Source: CAITWD01 sp963727285 (GTDB taxonomy: Bacteria > Actinomycetota > Thermoleophilia > Miltoncostaeales > Miltoncostaeaceae). Taken from it: DNA of 36,166 nt. Positions within the stretch are counted from its first letter, which is position 1. Each line of letters begins with the position of its first letter. Below the pieces are notes generated by a model. It searched no databases. It worked only from the letters and a program-made list of their open reading frames with translations, and was not told the origin of the DNA. This document shows, in pieces, positions 1-10,620 of the stretch. Where the stretch lies: positions 1-36,166 of the forward strand of contig CAVSFF010000007.1 of NCBI GenBank assembly GCA_963727285.1, given 5' to 3'. Both the position numbers and the translations under genes were made by a program.

Positions 1-45
1 CGCCGCGAAATCCCTAGTTCATGCGGGTTCCGAGGTGCCTGTCGC

Positions 46-300
46 AATAGATGTCGCAATCCGCTCATAAGACGCGTCAATCAACAAGCGCCCACTTACG
101 GTCGCCGTCGGATCACACGAGCCGCTACCTGCGAACACGCGAAGATCGCATGCTCGTCCAAGCCACAGAGGAGGCGTACCGTGAACGCTGGATCGGGAGC
201 GTCGGGCGCCGTTCAGGCGAAGCCCAAGACGAGAATTAGGCTCCCGATCCCCTGCGTCGCCGGCGAGCACTGATGCGAACCGTCGCACGGCGCAGCCCCG
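46..300. repeat. Diverged repeat S, copy 1
   Basis: This stretch aligns with about 32800-33065 at very roughly 70% identity. The best blocks are at 120-205 (GCCGCTACCTGCGAACACGC against GCCGCTACTTGCGAAAACGC) and at 268-300, where CACTGATGCGAACCG is identical in both copies. A short plus-strand reading frame (51-239) shows matching peptide words in the two copies (RYLR-x-RE-x-R, AYR-x-RW, SVGR), so a small coding origin is possible but unproven. The first 390 bases of the window hold no other gene that I can support. Confidence 0.6.
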
Positions 301-391
301 CCGCCACGCGCTCGTCGACCAGATCCGGCCCCGTCACAAACGTGTTGGAATAGCGCCGCTGCGGAATTTCGCCCGGTTTCGTCGTGTTGGA

Positions 392-850
392 TCAACGTCG
401 ATTGGCGCGCTCCCTCAGGTCGCGTGCCTTTTCCGGCGTCATCGCCGCCCGCACGCGCGGCAGGATGGTGATCGCAAACGCGGCCACCCCCAGAGTCGGG
501 ATGACGGCCGCGACTTCCAGCAACAGGGTCCAGGGTTGGCCGTCGCCGTCGTCGACCAACGGCTGGGCCAGCACGCGCAACACCAGGCCAGCGTTGACGC
601 AGCCGAATGCGAACCACGCTCCCGGGGCGCCGGGGCGCGCGCCCTGGACGCGAGGAAACATCCAGTAGGCGACTCCCATGATCGTGAGCAGGAGAAATCC
701 GACCAGCAGGATGTGGGCGTGCAGCACCGGCCACGTTCCGCCGGGATCATGGCCGCGGGCCTGCTCGATGAGCATCCAGGACCCGAGCGCCATCCCGACG
801 ACCAGGTACAACAGCGCGCAGCGCACGCACCAACGACTCACCGACGGCAC
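392..850 (-). CDS. Small four-helix membrane protein, heme-copper oxidase subunit I-like
   Basis: This is an intact 152-residue protein with four predicted membrane segments (about residues 10-28, 42-65, 78-98 and 108-130). Segment 2 begins HAHILLVGF and ends AYWMFPR. That His-x-His, Gly and Pro spacing resembles the helix of cytochrome oxidase subunit I, NorB and NnrS-type proteins that carries heme ligands. The protein is far too short to be an oxidase subunit. Translation begins at a GTG at 850 with AGGGGGAT just upstream. It is the last gene of the nitrate reductase operon, 33 bases after the CopD-like gene. A role in heme or nitrogen-oxide handling in the membrane is inference from context. 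Confidence 0.6.
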   Translation of the reverse strand: MPSVSRWCVRCALLYLVVGMALGSWMLIEQARGHDPGGTWPVLHAHILLVGFLLLTIMGVAYWMFPRVQGARPGAPGAWFAFGCVNAGLVLRVLAQPLVDDGDGQPWTLLLEVAAVIPTLGVAAFAITILPRVRAAMTPEKARDLRERANRR

Positions 851-883
851 GGGATCCCCCTGTTCGGCAGGGATCGCATTCGG

Positions 884-1290
884 CTACCCCGCCAGCATGA
901 CGCCGAGCAGGAGCGCCGCAAGCGCGGTCACCCCGGAGGTCGCGCCCCAAACGCGCCCGAGATCGCGCACCGGAGACAGAGGGTGTGCACGTACGCGGCG
1001 ATCCCGGACAGCGCGACGACGGCGAGCTTGACGTTGAGCGTGGTCTTCCAGGCCGAGGACTGATCCGAGAGCCCGACGGCGACCACATTCCAGACGCCCG
1101 TGACGATGAGGACGGCGAAGCCCGCCCAGAGGATTCTGGTCAGGTGCCGGGCCACGGGTCGCAGGACGTCGTCGCCAAGGCGACGCAGCAGCGGCACCAG
1201 CGCGGAGAAGATCAGTTGCCCGCCGACCCAAATCGTGGCGCCCAGTACGTGGAGAAACAGGCGCACGTTGTCGAGGGTGACGGGCAGCAT
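884..1290 (-). CDS. CopD-like integral membrane protein (frameshifted)
   Basis: This gene encodes about 135 residues with four membrane helices. The N-terminus (FLHVLGATIWVGGQLIF) and the later segment KLAVVALSGIAAYVHTL are typical of the CopD/DUF-type membrane family, whose helices carry conserved His and Trp residues. The start at 1290 has a good AAGGAG five bases upstream. The frame that begins there ends early at 928. A one-base shift near 980 restores a natural last helix (GATSGVTALAALLLG) that ends at 884, so the gene is given as 884-1290. It lies between narK and the four-helix gene on the same strand and is probably cotranscribed. Copper or heme transport is the family suggestion; the substrate is unknown. 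Confidence 0.6.
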
Positions 1291-1404
1291 CAGGTCTCCT
1301 TGCCCGATTCGCGGGGCGGGATGTGGACGGCACCGGGCCCCGCGGACCTACCGGTCCCCGCGGGGCCCGGCCGAGACCGAGCCAAGATCGCAGGTCGCGG
1401 GTGG

Positions 1405-2614
1405 TCATGCCGGAGGCGCGACCGCCGATGCCGTGGGATGGGACGACCCGCCGCGGCGCATCAACTCGAGGACGACGACGGCGAGCATCGCAGTGACCGC
1501 GAGTGCCGCGAACCCGAGGGTGTACGAGCCGGTCTGGGTCTTCACCCAGGCCATGACGAGCGGGGGAAAGAACCCGCCGAGCCCGCCTGCGGCACCGACG
1601 ACGCCGGTCACCGCGCCGATGCGGTCCGGGAAGTCATGGGCCACGAGTTTGAACACCGCGCCCGTGCCGAGGCCGAACGCGATTGCCATCGCCAGGCAAC
1701 AGATCGTCAGCGGGACCATCTGCTTGTAGACGAGCGCTAGGCCGGCGGCGAGCACGACCGTGGCGCCGAGCGCGATTCGCAGGACGCGGTCGGCCCCGAT
1801 GCGGTCGGACAGCCACCCGCCGATCGGGCGGGCAAGTACTGCCAAAAGAGCGAAGCCCGCCGCGCGGGCGCCGGCGTCGGTCTTGGCGACGTGGTGCACG
1901 CCGTGCAGTAGCTTCGGCAGGTACGCGAACATCGCCACGAAGCCGCCGAACAGGACGAAATAGTAGAACGTCGGAGCCCAGACGCGCGGCTCATCGCGCA
2001 CGACCCGCAGCTGGTTGCCCATCCGCGCGTCGGGGTTCCGGGACCCTGGCGCGTCGCGGCCGGCGACAATGAACACGATCGCCATCACGGCAACAGCGGC
2101 GAACGCGACCCAGAACGGCGCGGCCAGACCCCAGCGCTTGGCGATGCGCGGCGCCAGGAGGCCGGCGATCACCGTGCCGCCCATACCCATCCCGTAGATG
2201 CCCAGCACCGCACCCTGGCGGGCCCGCGGGTACCACCGGCTGATGAACGGGACGCCGATCGCGAATGACGCACCGGCAAAACCGAGGAAGAATCCGATGA
2301 CGAGCATCGTCGTGTAGCTGTCGTGAAAGAGCGCCAACAGCGCCGTCGGGATCAGCGTGAACACCAGCAGCGCCGAGAACACGACCCGACCGCCGAAACG
2401 ATCGGTCATCACCCCGAGCGGAATGCGCATCAGGGAACCCATGAGCACCGGCACGAGCGATCAGCAGCGCGAGCTGGCTGTCGCTGAGATTTAGATGGTC
2501 CTGCAGCGTCGGACCGAGCGGGCCGAGCATGCTCCAGGCGAAGAAACAGATGGTGAACGCCGCGGTGCCAAGCGTCAGGGCTGCGGCATTGCCGCGCGGC
2601 TCAGCGGGTGACAT
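1405..2614 (-). CDS. narK: NarK-type nitrate/nitrite transporter (MFS), one frameshift
   Basis: This major facilitator of about 402 residues has twelve helices and belongs to the nitrate/nitrite porter (NNP) family. It would bring nitrate to the cytoplasmic NarG active site and/or export nitrite. The first 50 residues (from MSPAEPRG to LSDSQLALLIA) and the remainder (from VPVLMGSLMRIPLG) lie in different frames, joined by one extra base near 2457. Diagnostic parts are the loop 2-3 motif GVMTDRFGGR, WYPRARQGAVLGIYGMG in helix 5 and GAAGGLGGFFPPL in the second half. The usual Asn of the first nitrate signature (GNxG) is Met here (GMGMGG). The start at 2614 has GAGAGGAG five bases upstream. The upstream narI frame runs into this gene without a stop. 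Confidence 0.9.
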
Positions 2615-3348
2615 GGGGACTCCTCTCGAGTGATTCTTGGTGGGTAGCGGGATGTCCGCAGCGGGGGCAAGCGCGCGCGATCGGTAGAGGATCGGACTGC
2701 GTCGGAGGTACGAAACGGGGACGCTCCAGGCGTGGACTAGCCGGGAGAATGGCCACAGCGCCAGCAACAGGAACGCCAAGGTGATGTGAACCTGGTAGAT
2801 CAGCGGTGCTGAGGCCATGAGTCCGGGGTCGGGTCGAAGTTCGAACAGCCCGCGGAACCAGGGGGCGACGGTCGCCCGGTAGTCGTAGCCACCGCCTAAG
2901 AGATTCCGCCCGACGGTTTCGCCCATCCCCGAGAGCATCACGATGCCGAGCAGGGTGTAGGTCGCAATATCAACGTGCGACGTCGCCGAGCGGACCCTCG
3001 GAGTCGCGCCACGTCTGACGATGAGCATGAGAAACCCGACGGTCATGGCGGTGCCCGACAGGGTGCCCATGGTCACCGACATGTCGTGGTACCCCACTCG
3101 GGCAGTCCGGCGGCATTGGTCAGCGACGCGGGGACCAGCAGTCCGAGTACATGGCCGCCGATAACCGCAAAGAGGCCGAGATGGAACAGCAGGATGCCCG
3201 GACGCAGCCAACGGCCCTCGAGCAGCTGGGTCGAACGCGTCGTCCACGTGAGCTGATCGCGGCGGTACCGCCAGACGTGCCCGACCACGAAGATGGTCAA
3301 GCAGACATATGGGATCACGACCCACAGCAGCCAGTCGACGCGGGTCAT
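2615..3348 (-). CDS. narI: Respiratory nitrate reductase gamma subunit, cytochrome b (frameshifted)
   Basis: NarI anchors NarGH to the membrane, oxidises quinol and passes electrons through two b hemes. The five expected helices are present. The first heme-ligand pair is in LLFHLGLFAVIGGHVLGLL. The second pair is in YQVHITLAFLLLALWPFSRLVH. The start at 3348 overlaps the narJ stop (ATGA). One shift near 3098, after the words AAGLPE, moves the frame to GYHDMSVTMGTLSG. After the last helix and the words RRSPILYRSRAL, no stop codon occurs before the narK ATG, and the same frame continues into NarK. The 3' end given here is therefore only the base before narK. Either a stop is hidden by a sequencing indel or the two are fused. 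Confidence 0.88.
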
Positions 3349-4008
3349 CGACGCGCCTCCTCGGTTAGCGTCGCGCCGACGTCACTGCACGGTGCAAGCG
3401 GACGCCGGGCGTCCGGCATCACTTCCGGTGGGGCAAATGGCTCCAAGCCGACCTGCTCGACCGGCGGGCCCTCAGCGATCAGGTGCCTCACCGCCGCTGC
3501 CTCGTCGTCAGTGATTTCGGGCATCCAGACACAAATGGCCTCAGCGACGCCGGCATACGGGGTCTCGGCGCGTACGAGAGCCAACCGCAAGACCTCGAGC
3601 TGAGGCCGGAACTCCGTCAACAGCGCGACGCCGTCAGCGCCGGCGCGCGCGGCATACTCGAGGATCACCGGAAGATGGTCGGGCAGCTCACTCGTCGTCC
3701 AGCTCGAACCCGGCGTGACGATAACGCTCCTTGAGGGCCAAGAGCGCAAGACCCCGCTGCCGGCGATCGCCGTAGGTCACATAGGTGAGATCCAGCGAAG
3801 TGCGCCGGGACATGTCAAACACCTCGACGTAATGGTGCGCGAGGTCGTTTGGCGGCTCGATGGCCCACCAGCGGGCGAACCGCCGCAACCAGGTGCGCGC
3901 TGCCGAATCCGGGAGTCCGTCGACGACATCCACGAATTCCTCGCGTACATCGAGGATCTCCTGGTCCGGGTAACTGAGCGCGATCGATGCCAGTTGCAGC
4001 AGGTTCAT
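3345..4008 (-). CDS. narJ: Nitrate reductase molybdenum-cofactor assembly chaperone (frameshifted)
   Basis: NarJ is a cytoplasmic chaperone that binds apo-NarG and is needed for cofactor and Fe-S insertion and for membrane attachment. It is not part of the final enzyme. The product is about 221 residues, the usual length. It opens MNLLQLASIALSYPDQEIL and contains HHYVEVFDMSRRTSLDLTYV and YGDRRQRGLALLALKERYR, all family hallmarks. A one-base shift near 3695 (after GFELDD) leads to SELPDHLPVILEYAA, the second conserved block. The start at 4008 is fixed by overlap with the narH stop (ATGA), and its own stop overlaps narI in the same way. Confidence 0.93.
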
Positions 4009-5689
4009 GCCGGCTGTCCTCCAATCGCGGGCGGCAGCACCGCGTCCTGGCATCCGCAGCTTCCCTCGCCGCATCCGTGCGCGTCGCGGGTGACCGACGG
4101 CAGTGCGGGGTCCGGGTCCGCCTGCGCCCGATCCTTGTCGTCGGTCGCCCCGCCGTCGCGTCCGGTTCCAAGATGGAACCCATCGTTGGGCTCCGATGCG
4201 ACGTCACCCGAGGCAGCGAGGTTGACCCCGCACCCCCCGGGGCCCCCGGCGAACTCCAAACCGCAGGAGCCCTGCTGGTCGACGAGCTCGCCTGCGAACT
4301 CAAGGTGAGCCGAAGGGATCACGAACCGGTCGGAGTACTTGGCAAGCGCGAGCAGACGGTAGAGGTCCTCAAGCGCCTCCGGCTCCATGCGGACGCTGCG
4401 CGCGACAGGAACGTTCGCGCGTCCGTCGATCGACTTGGTGCGCATGTAGGAACGCATCGCCGCGAGCTTCTTGAGCACCTTCCGAATCACGTCGTCATCG
4501 CCGGCCGCCAGCAGATTCGAGAGGTACCGGACCGGGATCCGGAGCGAGTCAATGGCGGGAAACACGTCGTCGGGGTCCGCAGTGCGAGCCCTCGCCCTCG
4601 ATCATCCCCATCACCGGGGAGAGCGGCGGGACGTACCAGACCATCGGCAGCGTCCGGTACTCGGGGTGGAGCGGGAGTGCGACCCGATGTTCCATCGCGA
4701 GCTTCCAGACGGGCGAGCGCTGGGCGGCGTCGATCCAGTCCGCCGGAATGCCTTCCGCCTCGGCGTTGCGGACGACCTCCGGGTCCCGCGGGTCCAGGAA
4801 CACGTCGAGCTGGGCATCCAAAAGACGCTTGGGATCAGGCGTTGCCGCCGCCTCTGCGACGCGGTCGGCGTCGTAAAGAACGATGCCGATATAGCGGATG
4901 CGCCCGACACAGGTCTCCGAGCAGATCGTGGGCATTCCTGCCTCGATCCGCGGGTAGCACAGGGTGCACTTCTCGGCCTTGCCGCTTTGCCAGTTGAAGT
5001 ACACCTTCTTGTACGGACAGCCGCTGACGCACATGCGCCAGCCCCGGCAGCGCTCCTGATCCACGAGCACGATGCCGTCCTCGTCGCGCTTGTACATCGC
5101 CCCCGACGGGCACGAGGCCACGCAGCTCGGGTTCAGGCAGTGCTCGCAGATGCGCGGCAGGTACATCATGAAGACGCGCTCGTACTCCATCTTCACCGCG
5201 TTCTCGATCCCCACGAGGTTCGGATCGCGCGGCGCAGTGCCGGGGCTCCGGCGAGGTCGTCCTCCCAGTTGGGGCCCCACTCGATGTTCATGGGTTCGCC
5301 GCTGACCGCCGAGATTGGGCGGGCCACGGGTTGGTGCTCGGACGGGCCCTGCTTGGTCAGCTGCTCATAGTCGTAGGTAAACGGCTCGTAGTAGTCGTCG
5401 AGCTCGGGGAGGTCCGGGTTGTAGAAGAGTTGGCCAGGCGCTTGGCGCGAGATCCCGAGCGCAGCTGCAGGCGGCCCTTCTTGTCGAGCTCCCATCCGCC
5501 GTGGCGTTCGTCTTGGTCTTCCCAGCGCTTCGGGTAGCCGATCCCGGGCTTCGTCTCGACGTTGTTGAACCACATGTACTCGGCGCCGCCACGGTTGGTC
5601 CACACGTTCTTGCACGTGACGCTGCAGGTGTGGCAGCCGATGCACTTGTCGAGATTCATGACCATCCCGACTTGGGCCTTGACGCGCAT
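4005..5689 (-). CDS. narH: Respiratory nitrate reductase beta subunit, Fe-S electron transfer (frameshifted)
   Basis: NarH carries electrons from NarI hemes to NarG through four Fe-S clusters. The cysteine sets are all visible: CIGCHTCSVTC at residues 16-26, CEHCLNPSCVASCP, CRGWRMCVSGCP and CTLCYPRIEAGMPTICSETC. In the third set, Trp replaces a Cys. That is the NarH hallmark for the 3Fe-4S centre, so it is not a defect. The length is about 561 residues, with a Cys- and Gly-rich tail (GCGEGSCGC) beyond the usual end. Three shifts interrupt the frame: near 5432 (before FYNPDLPELDDYYEP), near 5235 (before APRDPNLVGIENAVK) and near 4575 (before DPDDVFPAIDSLRIP). The start shares one base with the narG stop (TGATG). 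Confidence 0.95.
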
Positions 5690-8600
5690 CAGTACTCCAC
5701 CTCCGTTTGGCGTCGGCGGATGATCGTGAGCTCGTCCCGTTGAGAGCCCGTAGGGCCGTAGTAGTTGAAGCCCCACGACAGCTGGGCGTAGCCGCCGATC
5801 ATGTGGGTCGGCTTGAGGGTGATCTTGGTCAGCGAGTTGTGCGTGCCCCCGCGCGTCCCCGAGATCTCCGAGAGCGGCACGTTGATGTGCCGGTCTTGGG
5901 CGTGGTACATCAGGGCCGTTCCGTCGGGGATCCGGTGCGAGACGACCGCGCGGCACGCGACGACCCCGTTTTGGTTGTAGGCCTCGATCCAGTCGTTGTC
6001 TGCGACCCCGATGCGAGCGGCGTCAGCGGGGCTCATCCAGATCACCGGACCGCCCCGGAAGAGGGTCAGCATGTGCAGATTGTCCTGGTAGGTCGAGTGG
6101 ATCGACCACTTGGAGTGGGGCGTCAGATATCGCAACGTGACCTCGGCAACCCCGTCATCGAGCTGCGCCGCGCGTGCATGGCGCGTGAGGTTGAGCGGCG
6201 GGCGGTAGACGGGAAGGCCCTCGCCGTACTCGAGCATCCACGGATGGTCGACGTAGAAGTGCTGGCGACCGGTAAGGGTGCGGAAGGGCAGGTCACGCTC
6301 GATGTTGATGGTGAACGGCGAGTACCTGCGCTCGCGGCTTTCCATCCCCGACCACTCCGGCGAGGCCATCACCTTGCGCGGCTGGATCTGGACGTCATCG
6401 AACCCGATCCGGGTATCGGCGTTCTCCTCGGCCAAGTCGGCCAGGTGCGCGCCGGACTGGCGCTCGAGCGCCCGGAAGCCCTCGAGCGCCAAGCGTCCGT
6501 TCGTCGTGCCCGACAGGGCCAGCATGCGTCTGGCAGGAGTGCTCGGCCCGGCTCATCACCGGCCGTCCGTCCGCCACACCGCCGCGAACGGTGCCGTGAC
6601 GCACACCCAACTCCGCGACCTCCTCGACCGGCTTCCAGCCGACGCCCTTCGTGCCGATGCCGAGCTGTTCGACGAGCGGCCCGAGCGCGCCCATGCGGGC
6701 GTGGACGTTCGCGAAGTCGCGCTCGATCTCCGTGAGGTGCGGCATCGTGCGACCCGGGATTGGATCGCATTCGCCGAGCTTCCAGTCGCGCACGGGCGCG
6801 CCGATCTGGGCGAGCTCATCCGGTGTGTCATGCATGAGCGGCGTGGCTACGACGTCGCGTTGGACGCCGAGGTGCCGGGCGGCGAGCCGGGAGAAGGACT
6901 CGGCGATCCGCATGAAGATGTCCCAGTCGCTGCGCGCCTCCCATGGCGGTGCGATCGCCGGCGTGAACGCGTGCACGAACGGGTGCATGTCGGTGCTGGA
7001 GATGTCGTACTTTTCGTACCAGGTGGCCGTCGGCAGCACGACATCCGAGTGCAGGCAAGACGCCGTTCATCCGGAAGTCGATCGTCACGAGCAAGTCGAG
7101 CTTGGCCTCGGCGGCCTCGTCGCGCCAGACAACTTCCTGCGGGCGCTGATCTGGTGACGATTCGGTGTTGCGGACCGCGGCGGTCGTCACGCCGAGCAAG
7201 TGGCGCAGGAAGTACTCGTGCCCCTTGCTCGACGAGCCAGCAGGTTGCTGCGCCATAGCATCAGCAGGCGCGGGAAGTTCTCTGGTGCCCCGGGATCCTC
7301 CGCGGCGAATCGCAGCCGCCCGGCCTGAAGCTCGCGCACAACATAGTCGGCTGCCGGGATGCCTTCGTCCTCGGCGGCGCGGGCGATGTCGAGCGGATTG
7401 CGGTCGAAGGTCGGGTTAGCCGGAAGCCAACCCATCCGAGCGGCCTTGGCGTACTGATCGGCGAAATGCCGACCGGCGAATGTCTGCCGACCCGTCGGTG
7501 ACGACAGGGCATCCGCGCCGAGCGCCTCGTAGCGCCACTGCTCAGTTGCCAGGTACCAAAACGGCGTGGCGGCCTGAAGGCGGGGCGGGCGCGTCCAGTC
7601 CAGCGCGAACGCTACGGTCGAGAACCCGGTGATCGGCCGGACCTTTTCCTGGCCGACATAGTGCGCCCAACCGCCACCGTTGACGCCCTGGCAGCCGCAC
7701 AGCATGACCAGCGACAGCATGGAACGATAGATCGTGTCGGAGTGGTACCAGTGGTTGGTGCCGGCGCCCATGACGATCATCGAGCGGCCGTTGGTGCGCT
7801 CGGCGTTGCGCGCGAACTCGCGCCCGATCCGCGCAACGGTCGTCGCGTCCACCCCGGTGAGCTCAGCCTGCCAGGCGGGCGTACACGGCTCGGGGTCGTC
7901 GTAGCCCGGACGGCCACTGGCCTGGCAGGTCCTCGCGCGCGACCCCGAGTTGGGCTGCCAGCAGGTCGAAGACCGTCGTCACGAGATGACCGCCCACCAT
8001 GCGCGCCGGGACGCCGCGGCGCATGGTCCCGCCGGCCTCGCCCTCGCCGATGTCGAACCGCGGCAGGTCGACCTCGACCAGTCGCTCGTGGTGGTCGAGC
8101 AGGCTGAGCGCGGGTGTCGCGTCGCCGAGGTCGAGATTCCAGCGGCCCGGCGTGTCCTTGCCCCAGCGGAAGCCAAGCGATCCGTTTGGGACCACCGGCC
8201 CATCGCTCGCCAGGTCCCAGACGACGGTCTTGGCCTCGGCGTGCTCGGTTGCGTCGCCGACGTCGCTTGCCCGAAGGAACCTGTCGCCCACATAGGCGCC
8301 GCCCTGCTCGCGCAGCGTCACCAGGAACGGCATGTCAGTAAAGCGCCGCGCGTAGTCATGAAGTACGGGACCTCACGGTCGACGTAGAACTCGCGCAGTA
8401 CGACGTGCGCCATCGCCAATGCCAGTGCGGCGTCGCTGCCGGGCTGTGCGGCGAGCCAGTCGTCGGCGAACTTGGTGTGGTCCGAGTAGTCCGGCGAAAC
8501 AACCACGGTCTTCTGGCCCCGGTAGCGCGCCTCGGTCATGAAGTGGGCGTCGGGCGTCCGGGTCATCGGAACGTTCGAGCCCCACATCATCAGGTACGTG

Positions 8601-9350
8601 GCGTTCCACCAGTCGGCCGATTCGGGCACGTCGGTCTGATCACCCCAGATCTGCGGGGAGGCCGGCGGCAGGTCGGCATACCAGTCGTAGAAGCTGTTCA
8701 GGTACGCCGCCCGTCAGCGAGAAGTACCGCGAGCCGGCGGCGTACGAGGCCATCGACATGGCGGGAATCGGCGAGAACCCGATGGCTCGATCGGGTCCCC
8801 ATTTGCGGATCGTGTGCACGTGCGCCGCCGCAACGAGGTCAGCGACCTCGTCCCAGCTCGCACGGACGAAGCCGCCCTTCCCGCGCTGAGTGGTGTACGC
8901 GGCGCGCGCCACGGGATCGGCTTGGATCGCAGCCCACGCCTCTACCGGATCGCCGGTCCGCGCTAGTTCGGACCGCCAGCGCTCGAGAAGCGCGCCACGG
9001 ACATACGGAAAGCGGATGCGCAGGGGCGAATACACGTACCAGGAGAAGCTGGCTCCCCGCGGGCACCCTCGAGGTTCGTAGTCAGGGACGTCGGGACCGT
9101 TCTCGGGATAGTCCGTCTGCTGGGTCTCCCACGTCACGATGCCCTGCTTGACATGGACCTTCCAGGAGCAGCTGCCGGTGCAGTTGACGCCGTGCGTGGA
9201 CCGTACGACGCGGTCGTGCTGCCACCGGTTGCGGTAGGCGCGCTCCCAGTCCCGACTCCGGGAATCCATGGCGCTCCATCCGTCGGATGCCGTTTCCCGT
9301 GAGGCGAGAAAGCGTCCTCCGGACAGAGCGGACAGGCGAGTGCGGCGCAT
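5689..9350 (-). CDS. narG: Respiratory nitrate reductase alpha subunit, Mo-bisMGD catalytic subunit (six frameshifts)
   Basis: NarG reduces nitrate to nitrite on the cytoplasmic face of the membrane. The span encodes about 1220 residues, the normal length, but it is spread over seven frame segments. The N-terminal FS0 cluster motif is H53-x3-C57-x3-C61-x34-C96 (HGVNCTGSC, then RGC), exactly as in NarG. Later landmarks are YLMMWGSNVPMTRTPDAH, MGAGTNHWYHSDTIYRS, TATWYEKYDISSTDMHP and SWGFNYYGPTGSQRDE. Shifts lie near 8708, 8357, 7905, 7242, 7062 and 6527. On either side of each, the protein resumes without loss. The start ATG at 9350 has GGAGG nine bases upstream. There is no twin-arginine signal, as expected for a cytoplasm-facing enzyme. 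It is the first gene of the operon. Confidence 0.95.
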
Positions 9351-9370
9351 AGAGACGGGCCTCCGAAAGG

Positions 9371-9400
9371 TTTTTATTCCTCGTATATAGTTAAGAAAAC
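9371..9400 (-). promoter_or_regulatory. AT-rich promoter/operator island A upstream of narG
   Basis: An AT-rich stretch in otherwise GC-rich DNA lies 21-50 bases before the narG start and about 84 bases before the divergent cupin gene. Read toward narG it contains TTTCTTAACTATATACGAGG. Nearly the same string occurs upstream of the tandem DUF2249 gene (13279-13298). It may combine a -10 element (TATATA) with a regulator site. No classic FNR box (TTGAT-N4-ATCAA) is present. Confidence 0.5.
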
Positions 9401-9483
9401 GCGCCGACCTCATTCCATCCGGGATCCCCGTGGAGCGATCTGCGGGAATCCACTGAGTACGGCGCCACCGAGTGAGGCACGAC

Positions 9484-9816
9484 ATGAACCATGGGCTCAC
9501 GAGTTGCGAGGTCGTCGCTTGGGCAGACCAAGAGATCGAGCCGCCCGCGGAAGGGGTCGTGCGCCATACGGCAGCCGCCGCGGACGATGGTTTGCGTGTC
9601 GTCGTTTTCGGTTTCGCGGCCGGTGCGGAACTGCCGGAGCACGATGCGCCCCGTCCCGCGATCATCGAGGTCATCAGTGGAGACATTGCCCTTACGCTCG
9701 ACGGGCACCACGTGGATGCACTCGCTGGGGCATGGGTTCGGATGCCGGCCCGCTACCCACATGCAGTTCGGGCGATGACACCCGCGGTTATGCGCCTGGT
9801 GCTTCTGCCGGGCTAG
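9484..9816 (+). CDS. Small cupin-domain protein
   Basis: This is a single-domain cupin of 110 residues. The barrel motifs are visible: GAELPEHDAPRPAIIEVISGDIAL (motif 1) and PARYPHAVRAM (motif 2). In motif 1 the usual metal-binding HxH is reduced to one His (EHDAP), and motif 2 keeps one His, so metal binding is uncertain. An in-frame GTG at 9472 is an alternative start; the ATG at 9484 is preferred by homologous length. It is divergent from narG and shares the AT-rich island with it. Its stop faces the stop of the winged-helix regulator, 47 bases away. Small cupins often accompany nitrogen-oxide genes, but a substrate cannot be named. Confidence 0.75.
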   Translation: MNHGLTSCEVVAWADQEIEPPAEGVVRHTAAAADDGLRVVVFGFAAGAELPEHDAPRPAIIEVISGDIALTLDGHHVDALAGAWVRMPARYPHAVRAMTPAVMRLVLLPG

Positions 9817-9863
9817 ACGGCAGCGTGCTCGATCGCCGACCTCTTCGGGCCGCGCCGAAACGA

Positions 9864-10620
9864 CTACCTCGTGGGTACCGGGAGGCCTTCTATGCGGACG
9901 ACGCAGCCTGCGGTGTGCGGGTGCCGGACATCGAAGCGCGTGAGTCGCGCATCGGCTGACGCCGCGGCAGCGGCGGCCTCGATCAGGCCCTGGTGGAGGG
10001 CGCAGACGAGCAGTCCACCCGGCGCGAGGACCGCATCAGCAAACGGGCAGTGGTCAAGGCGTACCTCGAGAACCCCTGCAGCCGCTTCGCCGGGCGAGTT
10101 GGTCTCGTGCGGCGCAAAGCCGTGGCGAGCGAGCGACGCAACCAGCGCCTGCGCGATCGACGCCGCTTATCGCGTCGGCCCCGTGGGAACGACCGAACGC
10201 GATCGCGCCCTTGCGATCCACGCCGGCCTGGTTGATCAGTCCGACGAGGAGCCGGAGCAGGTCCTTCTCGGCGGCGATCCGCGACGCAACCGGGTCGACG
10301 AGGAAGAAGCGATCGGTTGGTCTGCCACGTCCGACCGGAGGATCGCGCTCAACGCTGACGAGGCCGGCGCGCGCGAGAACGCGAAGGTGGTTCCTGATGG
10401 GGTTGTGGTGCATGTCGCCGACCGCATCGACCAGTTCGGCGACGGTCATGCCGCCCGGCGCGGCGCCCAGGATCTCTGCGATCCGGCGTCGCGCTGGGTT
10501 GGCGAGCACACTCGCGGCGACGAGTGCAAGAGGCTGTGGCGTACTCGCCGGGCGCCCGGGCGAACGATCGGCCGCCGAGGGGGTGTCGGCGTTGGCCGTC
10601 GATTCGGCGTCTGTGCTCAC
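9864..10620 (-). CDS. Winged-helix regulator with C-terminal cysteine cluster, SufR/ArsR-like (frameshifted)
   Basis: The product is about 250 residues. After a Ser/Ala/Pro-rich N-terminus comes a winged helix-turn-helix (about residues 35-100: LANPARRRIAEILG, ELVDAVGDMHHNPIRNHLRV, GLVSVERD, GRGRPTDRFFL). A one-base shift near 10165 hides the C-terminal half, which then reads IAQALVASLARHGFAPHE, DHCPFADAVLAPGGLLVC, ALHQGL and TAGCVVR. The CPF, C-x2-H and final Cys pattern resembles SufR-like regulators that hold an Fe-S cluster. Cluster binding here is inference. The GTG start overlaps the mobA stop (GTGA), so it is cotranscribed with mobA. It is a candidate redox or NO sensor for the surrounding genes. 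Confidence 0.78.

Noticed and set aside
9300..9350. Twin-arginine signal on NarG
   Set aside because: The first residues include Arg-Arg, but no hydrophobic core follows, and the FS0 motif begins at residue 53 as in cytoplasm-facing NarG.
9371..9400. FNR or CRP-type box upstream of narG
   Set aside because: The AT-rich bases do not fit TTGAT-N4-ATCAA; half-sites only partly agree, so I keep a neutral motif call.
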